A stretch of 64,000 bases of DNA from the NCBI GenBank assembly GCA_030715195.1, contig JAUYVI010000001.1:744001-808000 (forward strand), in the 5' to 3' direction. Position 1 is the first letter of the stretch. Every line of letters starts with the position of its first letter. Both the position numbers and the translations under genes were made by a program. Below the pieces are notes generated by a model, which saw nothing but the letters and a program-made list of their open reading frames with translations, did no database searches and was not told the origin of the DNA. Below, piece by piece: positions 27,564 to 36,524 of the stretch. The DNA is from Dongia sedimenti. Lineage in GTDB: Bacteria > Pseudomonadota > Alphaproteobacteria > Dongiales > Dongiaceae.

Positions 27564-29105
27564 ATGTTTAGCCTGAAATCCGTCGCCACGGTCGGCGGCC
27601 TCACCCTGGCCAGCCGAGCGCTCGGCTTCCTGCGCGAGGTCCTGATCGCGCGGTTGATCGGGACCAGCCCGGTGGCCGAGGCCTTCTTCGTCGCGATGCG
27701 GCTGCCCAACCTGTTCCGGCAGCTGTTCGCCGAGGGCGCCTTCAACTCGGCCTTCGTGCCGATGTTCGCCCGGCAGCTCGAGGAGGGCGGCCCCAAGGCG
27801 GCGAAGCTGTTCGCGGAGCATGTGCTGGGCGTGCTGCTGATGGTGCTCCTGCTGCTGACCATGGTGGCGGAACTCGCCATGCCGTTCCTGATCCGCGTGT
27901 TCGCGCCGGGCTTCCACGAATATCCGGAGAAGTTCCAGCTCGCGGTGCTCTACACCCAGATCACCTTTCCCTATCTCGTGTTCATGTCTTTGGGCGCGCT
28001 GCAGGGCGGGATCCTGAACGCGTTCGGCCGGTTCGCCGATGCGGCGGCGGCGCCGATCCTGTTGAACGTGGTGCTGATCGTCGTGCTGTTCGGTGTCGTG
28101 CCTTACACCGGGCATACGGGCGAGGTCCTGAGCATCGCCGTCACCGTCGCCGGAGTGTTCCAGTTCCTGTGGTTGGCGATCTCCTGCCGGCGCTTGGGCA
28201 TGCATCTGCGCCTGCCGATTCCGCGCTTCGGGCCGGATGTGAAGCGCATGCTGGTGCTGATGGTCCCCGGGCTGATCGGCGGCGGGGTCAACCAGATCAA
28301 CCTGACGGTCGCCACCATCCTCGCCACCCTGCAGCCCCAGGCGGTCGGCTATCTCTATTACTCCGACCGGCTCTATCAGCTGCCGCTGGCGCTGATCGGC
28401 TCGGCGATCGGCGTGGTCCTGCTGCCTTCGCTGACCCGCGCACTCAGGGGCCCGAACCCGGAAGAGGGGATGCGGATTCACAACCGGGCGATCGAGATGG
28501 GTTTCTTCCTGTCGCTGGCGGCGACCGTCGCGCTGGCGGTGGCGGCGAAGCCGATGATCACCGTGCTCTATCAGCGCGGCGCCTTCACGCCGGACGACAC
28601 GATGAAGGTCGCGGCGGCGTTGACCGCGATCTCGCTGGGTCTGCCGGCCTATATCCTCAACAAGGCGCTCACCCCCGGCTTTCTCGCCCGGGAAGACACC
28701 ATGACGCCGTTCCGCTTTGCGATGATCGGAGTCGGCGCGGATATCGCGATCAGCCTGGTCCTGTTCCATTTCATCGGCTATGTCGGCATCGCGCTCGGCA
28801 CCGCCTGTGCCGCCTGGGTCAATTGCGCGCTGCTCTACTTCACGCTGCGGCGGCGCGGCCTTCTGGTCATCGATGGCAAGCTGAAGCGCACCTTGCCGCG
28901 GCTGTTCCTGGCGGCGGCCGGGCTCGGCCTTGCACTCTGGTTCGGGATCAAGCCGTTAGAGCCCTATCTTGCGGATGGAGAAGTGGTGCGCGCGCTGGCG
29001 CTCGGCGTGTTGGTCGCAAGCGGACTCGGCGTCTACCTCATCCTGGTGATCGCCACCGGCGCGATCCAGCTCGCCGATCTCAAGCGATTCCTCCGCCGCG
29101 GGTAG
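27564..29105 (+). CDS. murJ: Lipid II flippase MurJ (MviN family)
   Basis: 513-aa inner-membrane protein with about 14 helices that flips the peptidoglycan precursor lipid II to the periplasm. Family hallmarks: TLASRALGFLREVLIARLIG, AFFVAMRLPNLFRQLFAEGAFNSAFVP near the start, and YYSDRLYQLPLALIGSAIGVVLLP in the middle. The ATG at 27564 opens MFSLKSVATVGGLT. Transcribed divergently from the Rrf2 regulator. Confidence 0.96.
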   Translation: MFSLKSVATVGGLTLASRALGFLREVLIARLIGTSPVAEAFFVAMRLPNLFRQLFAEGAFNSAFVPMFARQLEEGGPKAAKLFAEHVLGVLLMVLLLLTMVAELAMPFLIRVFAPGFHEYPEKFQLAVLYTQITFPYLVFMSLGALQGGILNAFGRFADAAAAPILLNVVLIVVLFGVVPYTGHTGEVLSIAVTVAGVFQFLWLAISCRRLGMHLRLPIPRFGPDVKRMLVLMVPGLIGGGVNQINLTVATILATLQPQAVGYLYYSDRLYQLPLALIGSAIGVVLLPSLTRALRGPNPEEGMRIHNRAIEMGFFLSLAATVALAVAAKPMITVLYQRGAFTPDDTMKVAAALTAISLGLPAYILNKALTPGFLAREDTMTPFRFAMIGVGADIAISLVLFHFIGYVGIALGTACAAWVNCALLYFTLRRRGLLVIDGKLKRTLPRLFLAAAGLGLALWFGIKPLEPYLADGEVVRALALGVLVASGLGVYLILVIATGAIQLADLKRFLRRG

Positions 29106-29190
29106 CTCCAACCTTCGTCGTGCTGTCAAAGCACCGGGAACTGTGACATCGTTCCGGCGTCTTGTCGTTCGCGTCACAGGGAGACTCCCA

Positions 29191-29538
29191 ATGGCCAAGA
29201 AGTCGAAGACCAAGACCAAAGCGAAAGCCAAATCGAAGACCAAGAAGAAGGCGGTCAAGGCGAGAGCCAAGAAGACCGCAAGGCGGAAGGCCGCGCCGAA
29301 GCGCAAGGTCGCGAAGCGGAAAGTCGCCAAGCGCAAAGTCGCCAAGCGGGCCGCACCGAAGCGCAAGGTTGCGAAGAAGGCTGCGAAGAAGAGCGCACCG
29401 AAGCGCGCGGCGCGGAAGGCCGTCCCAAAACCGCGGCAACCCGAAGCTCCCGCAGGTTTCAGCGAGCCGCCGATGATCGAAAAGCCGGCGGAAGCGGCGG
29501 TGAGCGCGGAGGTCACCACGGCGAAGGAACCGAGTTAG
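29191..29538 (+). CDS. Histone H1-like lysine/alanine-rich basic protein
   Basis: 115 aa. Residues 1-85 consist almost wholly of K, R and A in short repeats (KRKVAKRKVAKR and AKKTARRK types), followed by a Pro/Glu-rich acidic tail ending AEVTTAKEPS. Such proteins (HC1/AlgP-like) bind DNA non-specifically through the basic part. AGGGAGA precedes the ATG at 29191; a longer frame upstream has no such site. The low-complexity repeats make copy-number variation between strains likely. Follows murJ after about 85 bases. Confidence 0.75.
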   Translation: MAKKSKTKTKAKAKSKTKKKAVKARAKKTARRKAAPKRKVAKRKVAKRKVAKRAAPKRKVAKKAAKKSAPKRAARKAVPKPRQPEAPAGFSEPPMIEKPAEAAVSAEVTTAKEPS

Positions 29539-29565
29539 GCTCCGTCGGCGGGTTCGCCCGCGGGC

Positions 29566-30531
29566 CTAGACCACGCGATCCAGGAGCGGCTTGCCGGCGA
29601 AGAAGGCGTCGAGATTGTCGAGCGCCTTGAAACCCATGGCGTTGCGGGTGTCGACCGTGGCGCTGCCCAGGTGCGGCAGCAGGAACACGTTCGGGAGCTC
29701 GCGATAGGCGGGATTCAAATTCGGCTCGTTCTCGAAGACGTCAAGACCGGCCGAAAACAGCTTGCCGGACTGCAGGGCCGCGATCAGCGCCGCGTCATCG
29801 ACCAGGGTGCCGCGGGCGGTGTTGATGACGATCGCGCCGTCCGGGAGCTTGGCGATCCGGGCGGCATTCAGCCAATGAAAGGTCTCGGCGCTCGCGGGCG
29901 CGTTGATCGAGAAGAAATCGCTGACCCCCAGCAGCGCCTCGGGGTCGGCATGGAAGGTGGCGCCTTGCTCCAGATCGGCGGAGAGGCGGCGACGGTTGGA
30001 GTAGTGGATCTCCATGTCGAAGGCGCGTGCCCGCTTGGCGACGGCCTGGCCGATCCGGCCCATGCCGAAGATGCCGAGGCGCTTGCCGGTCATATGGACG
30101 CCCAGCATGTAGGTCGTCGACCAGGACTTCCAGCTGGCCTCGCGGACCGCGCGCTCGCCTTCATAGGCGCGGCGGGCGGCACCCAGCATCAACAGCAGGG
30201 TGATATCGGCGGTGGCATCGGTCAGCACGTCCGGCGTGTTGGAGACCGGGAAGCCGCGTTTCTTGGCCGCTTCGAGGTCGATATGCTCGTAGCCGACCGA
30301 GAAAGTGGCGATCATCTTCACCGATGCGGGCAGGCGTTCGATCAGGGCGGCGTTGACCTTGTCGGCCGGCGTGACGAGCAAGGCGTCCTTGCCTTGGGCC
30401 TTCTCGATCACTTCGTCCGGCGACATGATATGGTCGTCGGCGTTGGTGACGGCGTCATAGGTGGCGTTCAAGCGTTCGGTCACCGCGGGCGGCAGGCGGC
30501 GCGTCACGAGCAGTTTCGGTTTGCTGGCCAT
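29566..30531 (-). CDS. D-2-hydroxyacid dehydrogenase (glyoxylate/hydroxypyruvate reductase type)
   Basis: 321-aa NAD(P)-dependent dehydrogenase. Nucleotide-binding GxGxxG is GIFGMGRIGQAVAKRA near residue 150; catalytic Arg in INTARGTLVDD, Glu in DVFENEPNLN and His in FLLPHLGSATVDTR are all present. GYEHIDLEAAKKRGFPVSNTPDVL is typical of the GRHPR/D-glycerate dehydrogenase group. The ATG at 30531 is preceded by GAGGGGAG; upstream in-frame sequence is intergenic. Confidence 0.92.
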   Translation of the reverse strand: MASKPKLLVTRRLPPAVTERLNATYDAVTNADDHIMSPDEVIEKAQGKDALLVTPADKVNAALIERLPASVKMIATFSVGYEHIDLEAAKKRGFPVSNTPDVLTDATADITLLLMLGAARRAYEGERAVREASWKSWSTTYMLGVHMTGKRLGIFGMGRIGQAVAKRARAFDMEIHYSNRRRLSADLEQGATFHADPEALLGVSDFFSINAPASAETFHWLNAARIAKLPDGAIVINTARGTLVDDAALIAALQSGKLFSAGLDVFENEPNLNPAYRELPNVFLLPHLGSATVDTRNAMGFKALDNLDAFFAGKPLLDRVV

Positions 30532-30676
30532 TCTGGCTCCCCTCATCGGACATTGACGCCGATCCGGGGGGCCGGCCGGCAGACGGTGATAACGCGGATG
30601 GCAATCTTGCGGTTTCGGTCCTTGCGGGGCTGCCTGGAAACGGCTTGAATTGCCCCGCAAACGACAATGGTTTCCC

Positions 30677-31486
30677 ATGAAGCGTGCAGGACTTTCAAGA
30701 CGCGTTGCAGCCGTGGCGGCGACGCTGATCCTCCTTTCGGCGGAGAGTGCCTTGGCCGAGGGGCTGCGGGCGCACCATGCGACCTATATTCTCAGCATCG
30801 GATCCGGGAACGGCAGCAGCAGCGTCACCGGCGCGGACGGGCTGATGATCTATGATCTGAAGAACACCTGCGACGGCTGGGCGACCGATCTCAAGCTCAA
30901 GCTGGTGATGGGAACGGAGAGCGGCGAGGGCCACGGCCTCGAGATCAGTCAGGTCACCTGGGAGTCGAAGGACAGCACCGCCTATCGCTACGTGATCAAG
31001 AACGGCGATGGGAACGGTCGCGCCGAACAGATGCGCGGAGAGGCGCGCAAAGCCGGCGGCAAGGTCACGGTGACCGCCGACCAGCCGGCCCAGGCCCAGG
31101 CGGAGCTTCCGGACGACACCTTGTTCCCCCTGGCGCATACGCGGGAATTGTTGAAGCAGGCGGCGGCCGGCGAGACGGTGTTCACCGCCAACTATTTCGA
31201 CGGCACCGCCTCGACCGAAGCGATGCAGGCGAGTGCCGTCATCGGCACCGGCGAGACGGATTGGAGCGGCCTGCCGAAGCCGTTTCCGGCATTGAAGGGC
31301 GTCACCTCATACCCGGTCGGCCTCGCCTTCTATCAGGGCGACCAGGCCGACGGCACGCCGGACAGCGAGCAGACGATGCGGCTCTACGACAACGGCGTGA
31401 TCGGTGCGCTGACCTTCTCGCTCGGCAACATCAAGATCCGCGCGGTGCTGGATTCGCTGCAACTGCTACCGGATAGCGGGTGCTGA
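30677..31486 (+). CDS. EipB/DUF1849 periplasmic cell-envelope integrity protein
   Basis: 269 aa with a signal peptide (residues 1-27, ending ESALA). EipB proteins form a periplasmic beta-spiral with one conserved disulfide. Two suitable cysteines are here: in LKNTCDGWATDLKLK (about residue 75) and at the last residue (LLPDSGC). RAHHATYILSI after the signal and YPVGLAFYQG in the C-terminal half also fit the family, known from Brucella as an envelope-stress protein. Start chosen at the ATG giving the clean signal peptide. Confidence 0.85.
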   Translation: MKRAGLSRRVAAVAATLILLSAESALAEGLRAHHATYILSIGSGNGSSSVTGADGLMIYDLKNTCDGWATDLKLKLVMGTESGEGHGLEISQVTWESKDSTAYRYVIKNGDGNGRAEQMRGEARKAGGKVTVTADQPAQAQAELPDDTLFPLAHTRELLKQAAAGETVFTANYFDGTASTEAMQASAVIGTGETDWSGLPKPFPALKGVTSYPVGLAFYQGDQADGTPDSEQTMRLYDNGVIGALTFSLGNIKIRAVLDSLQLLPDSGC

Positions 31487-31516
31487 TTCGCCAAGTCCGT
31501 CACCGGAGGCAGCGGG

Positions 31517-32836
31517 TCACCGCAAGCTCCGCCCCTTGACGATCGCCTTGCCGCCGAGTTTGCGGCGAACTTCGTCGATGGCTTGCTCGACCTTGCGGCG
31601 GCGTTCGGCGTTGGGGTCGGCGAGATCGACCGGGTCGGCATCTTCCGCCGGGTAGAGGTCGTCGGCGCCGACGCCGATCAGTCGGAAATGGGTGCCGTCC
31701 GCCTCGCGCTTCAGCAGCATCTCCGCGGTGCGGTAGAGGCTCTCGGCCAGCTGGGTCGGGGTGGAAAGTCTGGCCTGGCGCGAGACCAGCTTGAAGCCCG
31801 CGGTCTTCAGTTTCAGGTGCACGACATGGCCCGAGAGCTCGGCGTGTTTCAGGCGGGCGGAGACCTTCTCGCAAAGCGGCCAGAGCTCCTTGGAGAGATC
31901 GTCGAGATCGGCGATGTCGGTGTCGAAGGTGGTCTCGGCGGAGATGCTCTTGGTCTCGCCTTCGGGATCGACCTTGCGGTTGTCCTCGCCACGCGCCAGG
32001 TGAAAGAGGTGCGAGCCCATCTTGCCGTAGCGACGGGCGAGGTCCACTTCGGTCATGGTCTGGAGCCGGCCGATACTCGCAATGCCGTCATGCTCCAGCC
32101 TTTCGCGCATGACCTTGCCGACGCCCCAGATCAGCGAGACCGGTTTCTCGGCCAGGAAGGCGAGGGTCTCGGCGCGGCCGATCACCGAAAGGCCGCGCGG
32201 CTTGTCGAGATCCGACGCGATCTTGGCGAGGAACTTGTTATGGCTAAGGCCGATCGAGACGGTGATGCCGATCTCGCGCTCGATCTTGAGCGCGAGGCGG
32301 TTGAGCGCCCGAGCCGGGCTCATATGGTGCAGCCGTTCCGTGCCGGTCAGATCGAGGAAGGCCTCGTCGATCGAAACCGGCTCGACCAACGGCGTCAGCC
32401 CCAGCATGAGGGTGCGGACCTGCTCACCGACCTCGCGGTACTTTGCCATATTGGGCGGCACGACCACCGCCTCCGGGCAGAGCTTCCTGGCCTTGAACAT
32501 CGGCATGGCCGAGCGTACCCCGGACATCCGGGCGATGTAGCAGCAGGTCGAGACCACGCCGCGATGGCCGCCGCCGACGATCAGCGGCTTGTCGCGCAAG
32601 GATGGGTCGTCGCGCTTCTCGATCGCGGCATAGAAGGCGTCGCAGTCGATATGGGCGATCGACAGGCGGTCGAGCTCGGGATGGCGGGCGAGCCGGGTTG
32701 AGCGGCAGGACGGGCATCGCCGGGTCGGCGCGGCGTCAGCGGCCGGGATATCGGCCCCGCAATCGCGGCAGAACCCGCCGGTTTCGCGTGGCGAAACGGG
32801 AGTTTCGGGGGTATTCGTGCTGTTTGGGCCGTTCAT
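31517..32836 (-). CDS. dinB: DNA polymerase IV with N-terminal zinc ribbon
   Basis: Y-family translesion polymerase, 439 aa from the ATG at 32836. A four-cysteine zinc ribbon (CRDCG ... CPSCRS) occupies residues about 22-45, as in many alphaproteobacterial DinB proteins. The polymerase core shows IDCDAFYAAIEKRDDP (metal-binding Asp), SIDEAFLDLTG (catalytic Asp-Glu), SIGLSHNKFLAKIASDLDKP and a little-finger domain. An ATG 36 bases upstream would add MISCFSKAEFTK; neither start has a strong ribosome-binding site. I did not find a GTTC-N7-GTTC LexA box in the promoter. Confidence 0.93.
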   Translation of the reverse strand: MNGPNSTNTPETPVSPRETGGFCRDCGADIPAADAAPTRRCPSCRSTRLARHPELDRLSIAHIDCDAFYAAIEKRDDPSLRDKPLIVGGGHRGVVSTCCYIARMSGVRSAMPMFKARKLCPEAVVVPPNMAKYREVGEQVRTLMLGLTPLVEPVSIDEAFLDLTGTERLHHMSPARALNRLALKIEREIGITVSIGLSHNKFLAKIASDLDKPRGLSVIGRAETLAFLAEKPVSLIWGVGKVMRERLEHDGIASIGRLQTMTEVDLARRYGKMGSHLFHLARGEDNRKVDPEGETKSISAETTFDTDIADLDDLSKELWPLCEKVSARLKHAELSGHVVHLKLKTAGFKLVSRQARLSTPTQLAESLYRTAEMLLKREADGTHFRLIGVGADDLYPAEDADPVDLADPNAERRRKVEQAIDEVRRKLGGKAIVKGRSLR

Positions 32837-32903
32837 CTTGGTAAATTCGGCCTTTGAAAAGCAAGAAATCATTCATTATCATGGTTTATATTTTGTTCGG
32901 CAG

Positions 32904-32922
32904 CACAAAATCGTCTTTTGTG
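32904..32922. promoter_or_regulatory. Inverted repeat between dinB and divK
   Basis: CACAAAA and TTTTGTG arms of seven bases separated by TCGTC, in an unusually AT-rich stretch for this genome, between the divergent dinB and divK genes. Possible operator; regulator unknown. Confidence 0.4.
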
Positions 32923-33022
32923 TTGTGATCGTTAGCGCATCCGCACTGGTAAGGGTCCGTTCGGGACCATCCGGCGAGGAAGCGGGGGACAGCGTCCGCG
33001 GAAGGCGCTCGTTGGAGGGGCC

Positions 33023-33436
33023 ATGAGTGACAAGCAGCCACTTTCTCTCGAAGAGAAGCGCAAACGCGCTGCGGAAAAGACGATCCTGATCGTCGAGGAC
33101 AACGAGCTCAATATGAAGCTCTTCCACGATCTCATTCAGGCGCACGGTTATAACATCCTGCAGACCAAGGACGGGATGGAGGCGCTGAAGCTGGCGCGCC
33201 AGCACAAACCCGACCTGATCCTGATGGACATCCAGCTGCCCGAGGTCTCCGGGCTGGAAGTCACCAAGTGGATCAAGGAAGACGACAACCTGAAATCGAT
33301 CCCGATCATCGCGGTGACCGCCTTCGCGATGAAGGGCGACGAGGAAAAGATCCGCGAAGGCGGCTGCGAGGCCTACATCGCCAAACCGATCTCCGTCGTC
33401 CAGTTCCTGGAAACCGTCGATCGCTTCCTGCAGTAG
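33023..33436 (+). CDS. divK: Single-domain response regulator DivK
   Basis: 137 aa, a lone receiver domain with a 20-residue N-terminal extension. Acidic pocket and phospho-acceptor are in [11 protein letters not shown] and [16 protein letters not shown]; the conserved Thr/Ser in [16 protein letters not shown] and Lys in YIAKPISV complete the site. DivK relays cell-cycle and polarity signals to the DivL-CckA-CtrA pathway and partners with PleC/DivJ kinases. GGAGG precedes the ATG. Six bases separate it from pleD, as in Caulobacter. Confidence 0.93.
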   Translation: MSDKQPLSLEEKRKRAAEKTILIVEDNELNMKLFHDLIQAHGYNILQTKDGMEALKLARQHKPDLILMDIQLPEVSGLEVTKWIKEDDNLKSIPIIAVTAFAMKGDEEKIREGGCEAYIAKPISVVQFLETVDRFLQ

Positions 33437-33442
33437 CCGCCC

Positions 33443-34828
33443 ATGTCGGCACGCATACTGGTGGTCGACGACATAGCCGCCAATGTGCGGCTGTTGGAAG
33501 CCAAGCTCGCAGCCGAATATTTCGAAGTGGTGACCGCCTCCAGCGGCCCCGAGGCGCTGGAGATCATCAACCGCAACGCACCCGACATCGTCCTCTTGGA
33601 CGTCATGATGCCGGAGATGGACGGGTTCGAGGTCTGCACAAGGATCCGCGCCGATCCGAAGACGCGTTTCCTGCCCGTGGTCATGGTGACGGCGCTCTCC
33701 GATCCCAGCGATCGGGTGCGCGGTCTCGAGGCCGGGGCCGATGATTTCCTGACCAAGCCGGTCAACGATCTCGCCTTGTTTGCGCGGGTCCGCTCGCTCG
33801 TGCGTCTCAAGATGATGATGGACGAATGGCGGATGCGGGAGCAGACCTCCGGCCAGTTCGACATCCTGACCGCCGAGGCCGAGCCCGGACCGGAAGACGA
33901 CCGCAATGCCGAGATCCTGCTGGTCGAAAGCTTCCAGCCGGCGGCGCAACGGATCGTCGGCGTGCTGTCCGGCGACGGCAACAAGGTCGAAGTCGCGGAA
34001 TCGCTCGCCAAGGGTATCGAGATCGCTTCCAAGCAGCCGCACGACCTCATCATCACCAACATCCAGGTGGCGGGGGAGGATGGGCTCCGGCTCTGCTCGC
34101 ACCTGCGCTCCCAGGAAGACACGCGGCAGGTGCCGATCCTGCTGATCGTCGAAGACTACGACATGCCGCGGCTGATCAAGGGCCTCGACATCGGCGCCAG
34201 CGACTACCTGATGAAGCCGATCGATCCCAACGAGTTGCTGGCGCGCGTGCGAATCCAGATCCGCCGCCGGCGCTACCAGGACCGCCTGCGCGCCAACTAC
34301 GAGCGCAGCCTGTCACTGGCGCTGACCGACAGCCTGACCGGGCTCTACAACCGGCGCTATGCGATGCGGCATCTCGACGGCTTGATGCGGCGCGTGGCGA
34401 CGACCGGCAAGACCATGGGCGTGCTGGTCTGCGATCTCGACCGCTTCAAATCGGTCAACGATTCCTACGGCCACGCGGCCGGCGACGAGGTGCTGAAGCA
34501 ATTCGCCCAGCGCGCCACCGCCTGCATGCGCAACATCGACATGCTGGCCCGCATGGGCGGCGAGGAATTCATCGCCTTCCTGCCCGATACCGACGGCCCC
34601 ACGGCGCTGCGCATCGCCGAGCGCTTGGTGAAAAAGGTGGGCGAGACGCCGATGCAGGTCGATGCCGCGCCGAACAGCGCCTTGACCGTGACGGTTTCGG
34701 TCGGCGTCGCCTCGACCAGCGTCGATATGCCCGGCGAAGAGCTGATCAAGATGGCCGACGCCGCGCTCTACCGCGCCAAGGAAGGCGGCCGCAACCAGGC
34801 GATCGCCGATCCGGGCAGTCTGCTGTAA
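33443..34828 (+). CDS. pleD: Diguanylate cyclase response regulator PleD
   Basis: 461 aa, order receiver-receiver-GGDEF. First receiver has phospho-Asp in IVLLDVMMPEMDGF and Lys in FLTKPVND. The second, adaptor receiver has Asn in place of the acceptor (LIITNIQVAGEDGL) while keeping LMKPIDPNEL. The cyclase carries ARMGGEEFIAFLP and, five residues before GGEEF, the RxxD inhibitory site (RNID) for product inhibition. Makes cyclic di-GMP in control of polar development. Translationally close to divK. Confidence 0.95.
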   Translation: MSARILVVDDIAANVRLLEAKLAAEYFEVVTASSGPEALEIINRNAPDIVLLDVMMPEMDGFEVCTRIRADPKTRFLPVVMVTALSDPSDRVRGLEAGADDFLTKPVNDLALFARVRSLVRLKMMMDEWRMREQTSGQFDILTAEAEPGPEDDRNAEILLVESFQPAAQRIVGVLSGDGNKVEVAESLAKGIEIASKQPHDLIITNIQVAGEDGLRLCSHLRSQEDTRQVPILLIVEDYDMPRLIKGLDIGASDYLMKPIDPNELLARVRIQIRRRRYQDRLRANYERSLSLALTDSLTGLYNRRYAMRHLDGLMRRVATTGKTMGVLVCDLDRFKSVNDSYGHAAGDEVLKQFAQRATACMRNIDMLARMGGEEFIAFLPDTDGPTALRIAERLVKKVGETPMQVDAAPNSALTVTVSVGVASTSVDMPGEELIKMADAALYRAKEGGRNQAIADPGSLL

Positions 34829-34867
34829 AGCCGATAGCGGCATCCTCCTTTCGGAGGATTTGCGGCT
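34828..34867 (+). terminator. Hairpin after pleD
   Basis: ATCCTCC (34842-34848) pairs with GGAGGAT (34853-34859) around TTTC, extended by outer AAGCCG/CGGCTT pairing. Only a short T-run follows, so it is a probable but weak intrinsic terminator of divK-pleD. Confidence 0.5.
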
Positions 34868-34963
34868 TCCTGCTCGAGTTGTTGCCAAGACCCGGATCTC
34901 GTGACCTAGTCGCGAGATGATGGAGTTTGTAGACTTGTCCGGTTTTGACGAGACAGGCGGGTG

Positions 34964-35749
34964 ATGGCGAAGGGCTTCGCAGTCTGGATCCTGGTTTTGG
35001 CGTTCGGCGCGGGCGGCGCTGCGGCCGAGCCGATGACCGTGAAGCAGATCTCGCAGATCCTGTTCAAGGCGGCACCCGGCTCGGCGCCGGATCTCAGCCA
35101 TGCCGATCTCGGCGGGCTCGATCTCAGCGATCTCGATTTCAAGCATGCAAAGCTCGTCGGTGCCGATCTCTATGGCGCCAATCTGGCGCGGGCCAATCTG
35201 GCCGGGGCGGATCTGCGCGGCGCCAGCCTCGATCACACGATCATCACCACCACGAATTTCACCGGCGCCAATCTGGAGAAGGCGACGTTGTACGGCACAG
35301 CGGCGTATTCGACCTTGGACGCGATGACCCGGGCGGAGGCGCCGAGTTTTGCCGGCGCCAATCTCTCCGGCGCCCTCGTCATGTCGCCGCTGGCCCGGGT
35401 GGATTTCCGCGGCGCCAACATGAGCCATCTCAAGACCCAGCAGGGGCGGGCACGGCTGGAATGGATTCTGTGGAGCGATTTCTCGGGCTCCGATTTTACC
35501 GGGTGCGACCTGTCCTATGCGGAGTTACCGCAGGCGAAGCTGCGCTTCGCCAAACTGGTCAATGCGAACCTGACCGGCGCGCTGCTGGCGGGCGCCGATC
35601 TCTCGCACGCCGACTTGACCGGGGCTGACCTGACGGGCGCGGAACTGACCGGCGCGGATCTCGACGGCGCAATCCTCAAAGGGGTCGTAGGGCTCGACCA
35701 GGCAAAGGGGCTGGATGCGGCGAAGAACCGGGACAAGGCGATCTACTGA
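34964..35749 (+). CDS. Secreted pentapeptide-repeat protein, copy 1
   Basis: 261 aa. Signal peptide ends near GGAAA-E (residue 21). Two blocks of A(D/N)LxG pentapeptide repeats, at roughly residues 40-90 and 175-245, flank a less regular segment, predicting two right-handed beta-helical coils. It ends QAKGLDAAKNRDKAIY. AGGCGG precedes the GTG-ATG start; I take the ATG. The next gene is a paralogue whose start codon lies inside this gene's last 35 bases. Function unknown; most pentapeptide proteins of this kind are structural or binding proteins. Confidence 0.85.
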   Translation: MAKGFAVWILVLAFGAGGAAAEPMTVKQISQILFKAAPGSAPDLSHADLGGLDLSDLDFKHAKLVGADLYGANLARANLAGADLRGASLDHTIITTTNFTGANLEKATLYGTAAYSTLDAMTRAEAPSFAGANLSGALVMSPLARVDFRGANMSHLKTQQGRARLEWILWSDFSGSDFTGCDLSYAELPQAKLRFAKLVNANLTGALLAGADLSHADLTGADLTGAELTGADLDGAILKGVVGLDQAKGLDAAKNRDKAIY

Positions 35750-36524
35750 CGCCTGCGCGGCTGTTGCGCTGATGCTCGCCGCCTTGCTGCCGGCGGCGGC
35801 TCAGGCGCTGACCCTGAAGCAGGTGAGCCAGGCACTGGTGAAGGCGACGCCGGGCAATCCGGCGGACTTCTCCCATGCCGATCTCGTCGGCCTGGATCTC
35901 AGCGATCTCGACTTCAAAGGCGCAAGGCTGGTCGGTGCCGATCTCCTCGGCGCCAACCTGTCACGCGCCAACCTCGCCGGCGCCGATCTCAGCGGCGCCA
36001 AGCTCGACCGCGCGACCATCACCAGCACGAATTTCGCCGGCGCCGATCTCTCGGATGCCAGCCTGTTCGATATCGCGGCCTATTCGACCACCGAGTTTCC
36101 GAAGCCCTCCGAGGCGCCGAATTTCGCCGGCGCCGATCTCTCGGGCACGAATATCCAGGCGCGGCTCACCGGCGCCAACATGCGGGGCGCCGATCTTTCC
36201 AACGCGCGCTTGGGGCTCAGGCGCGGCCAGCTGAAGTCGCCGATCTGGCACGATCTCTCGGGCTGCGATCTCTCCGGTGCAAAGCTCCGCAACACCGATC
36301 TGCATGGCGTCCATCTGCAATTCACCAAGCTGGTCGGCGCGGATCTGACTGGTGCCAATCTCACCGTGGCCGATCTCTCGCATGCAGATTTGACGGGAGC
36401 GGATCTGACGAGCGCGGACCTGACCGGTGCCGATCTCGAAGGCGCGATCCTGCGCGATGCCAAGGGCCTGGCCGAGGCGAAGGGAATGGGTGATGCGAAG
36501 AACCGGGACAAAGCGGTTTACTGA
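35715..36524 (+). CDS. Secreted pentapeptide-repeat protein, copy 2
   Basis: 269 aa, paralogue of copy 1: after the signal peptide (MRRRTGTRRST then a hydrophobic stretch ending PAAAQA) it reads LTLKQVSQALVKATPG, matching copy 1's MTVKQISQILFKAAPG, and both continue into LVGLDLSDLDFK-like repeats. The ATG at 35715 overlaps copy 1 by 35 bases and has AAAGGGG upstream within copy 1. It ends AEAKGMGDAKNRDKAVY, again overlapped by the next gene. So tandem duplication carried the overlapping junction with it. Confidence 0.85.
   Translation: MRRRTGTRRSTDACAAVALMLAALLPAAAQALTLKQVSQALVKATPGNPADFSHADLVGLDLSDLDFKGARLVGADLLGANLSRANLAGADLSGAKLDRATITSTNFAGADLSDASLFDIAAYSTTEFPKPSEAPNFAGADLSGTNIQARLTGANMRGADLSNARLGLRRGQLKSPIWHDLSGCDLSGAKLRNTDLHGVHLQFTKLVGADLTGANLTVADLSHADLTGADLTSADLTGADLEGAILRDAKGLAEAKGMGDAKNRDKAVY

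Noticed and set aside
32837-33022. LexA/SOS box expected upstream of dinB
   Set aside because: I looked for GTTC-N7-GTTC and GAAC-N7-GAAC on both strands and found only partial matches; the CACAAAA/TTTTGTG dyad does not fit.
33443-34828. Degenerate second receiver of PleD (Asn at the acceptor position) as a novelty
   Set aside because: The second receiver of PleD is already known as a non-phosphorylated dimerisation adaptor in this family, so the substitution is expected.
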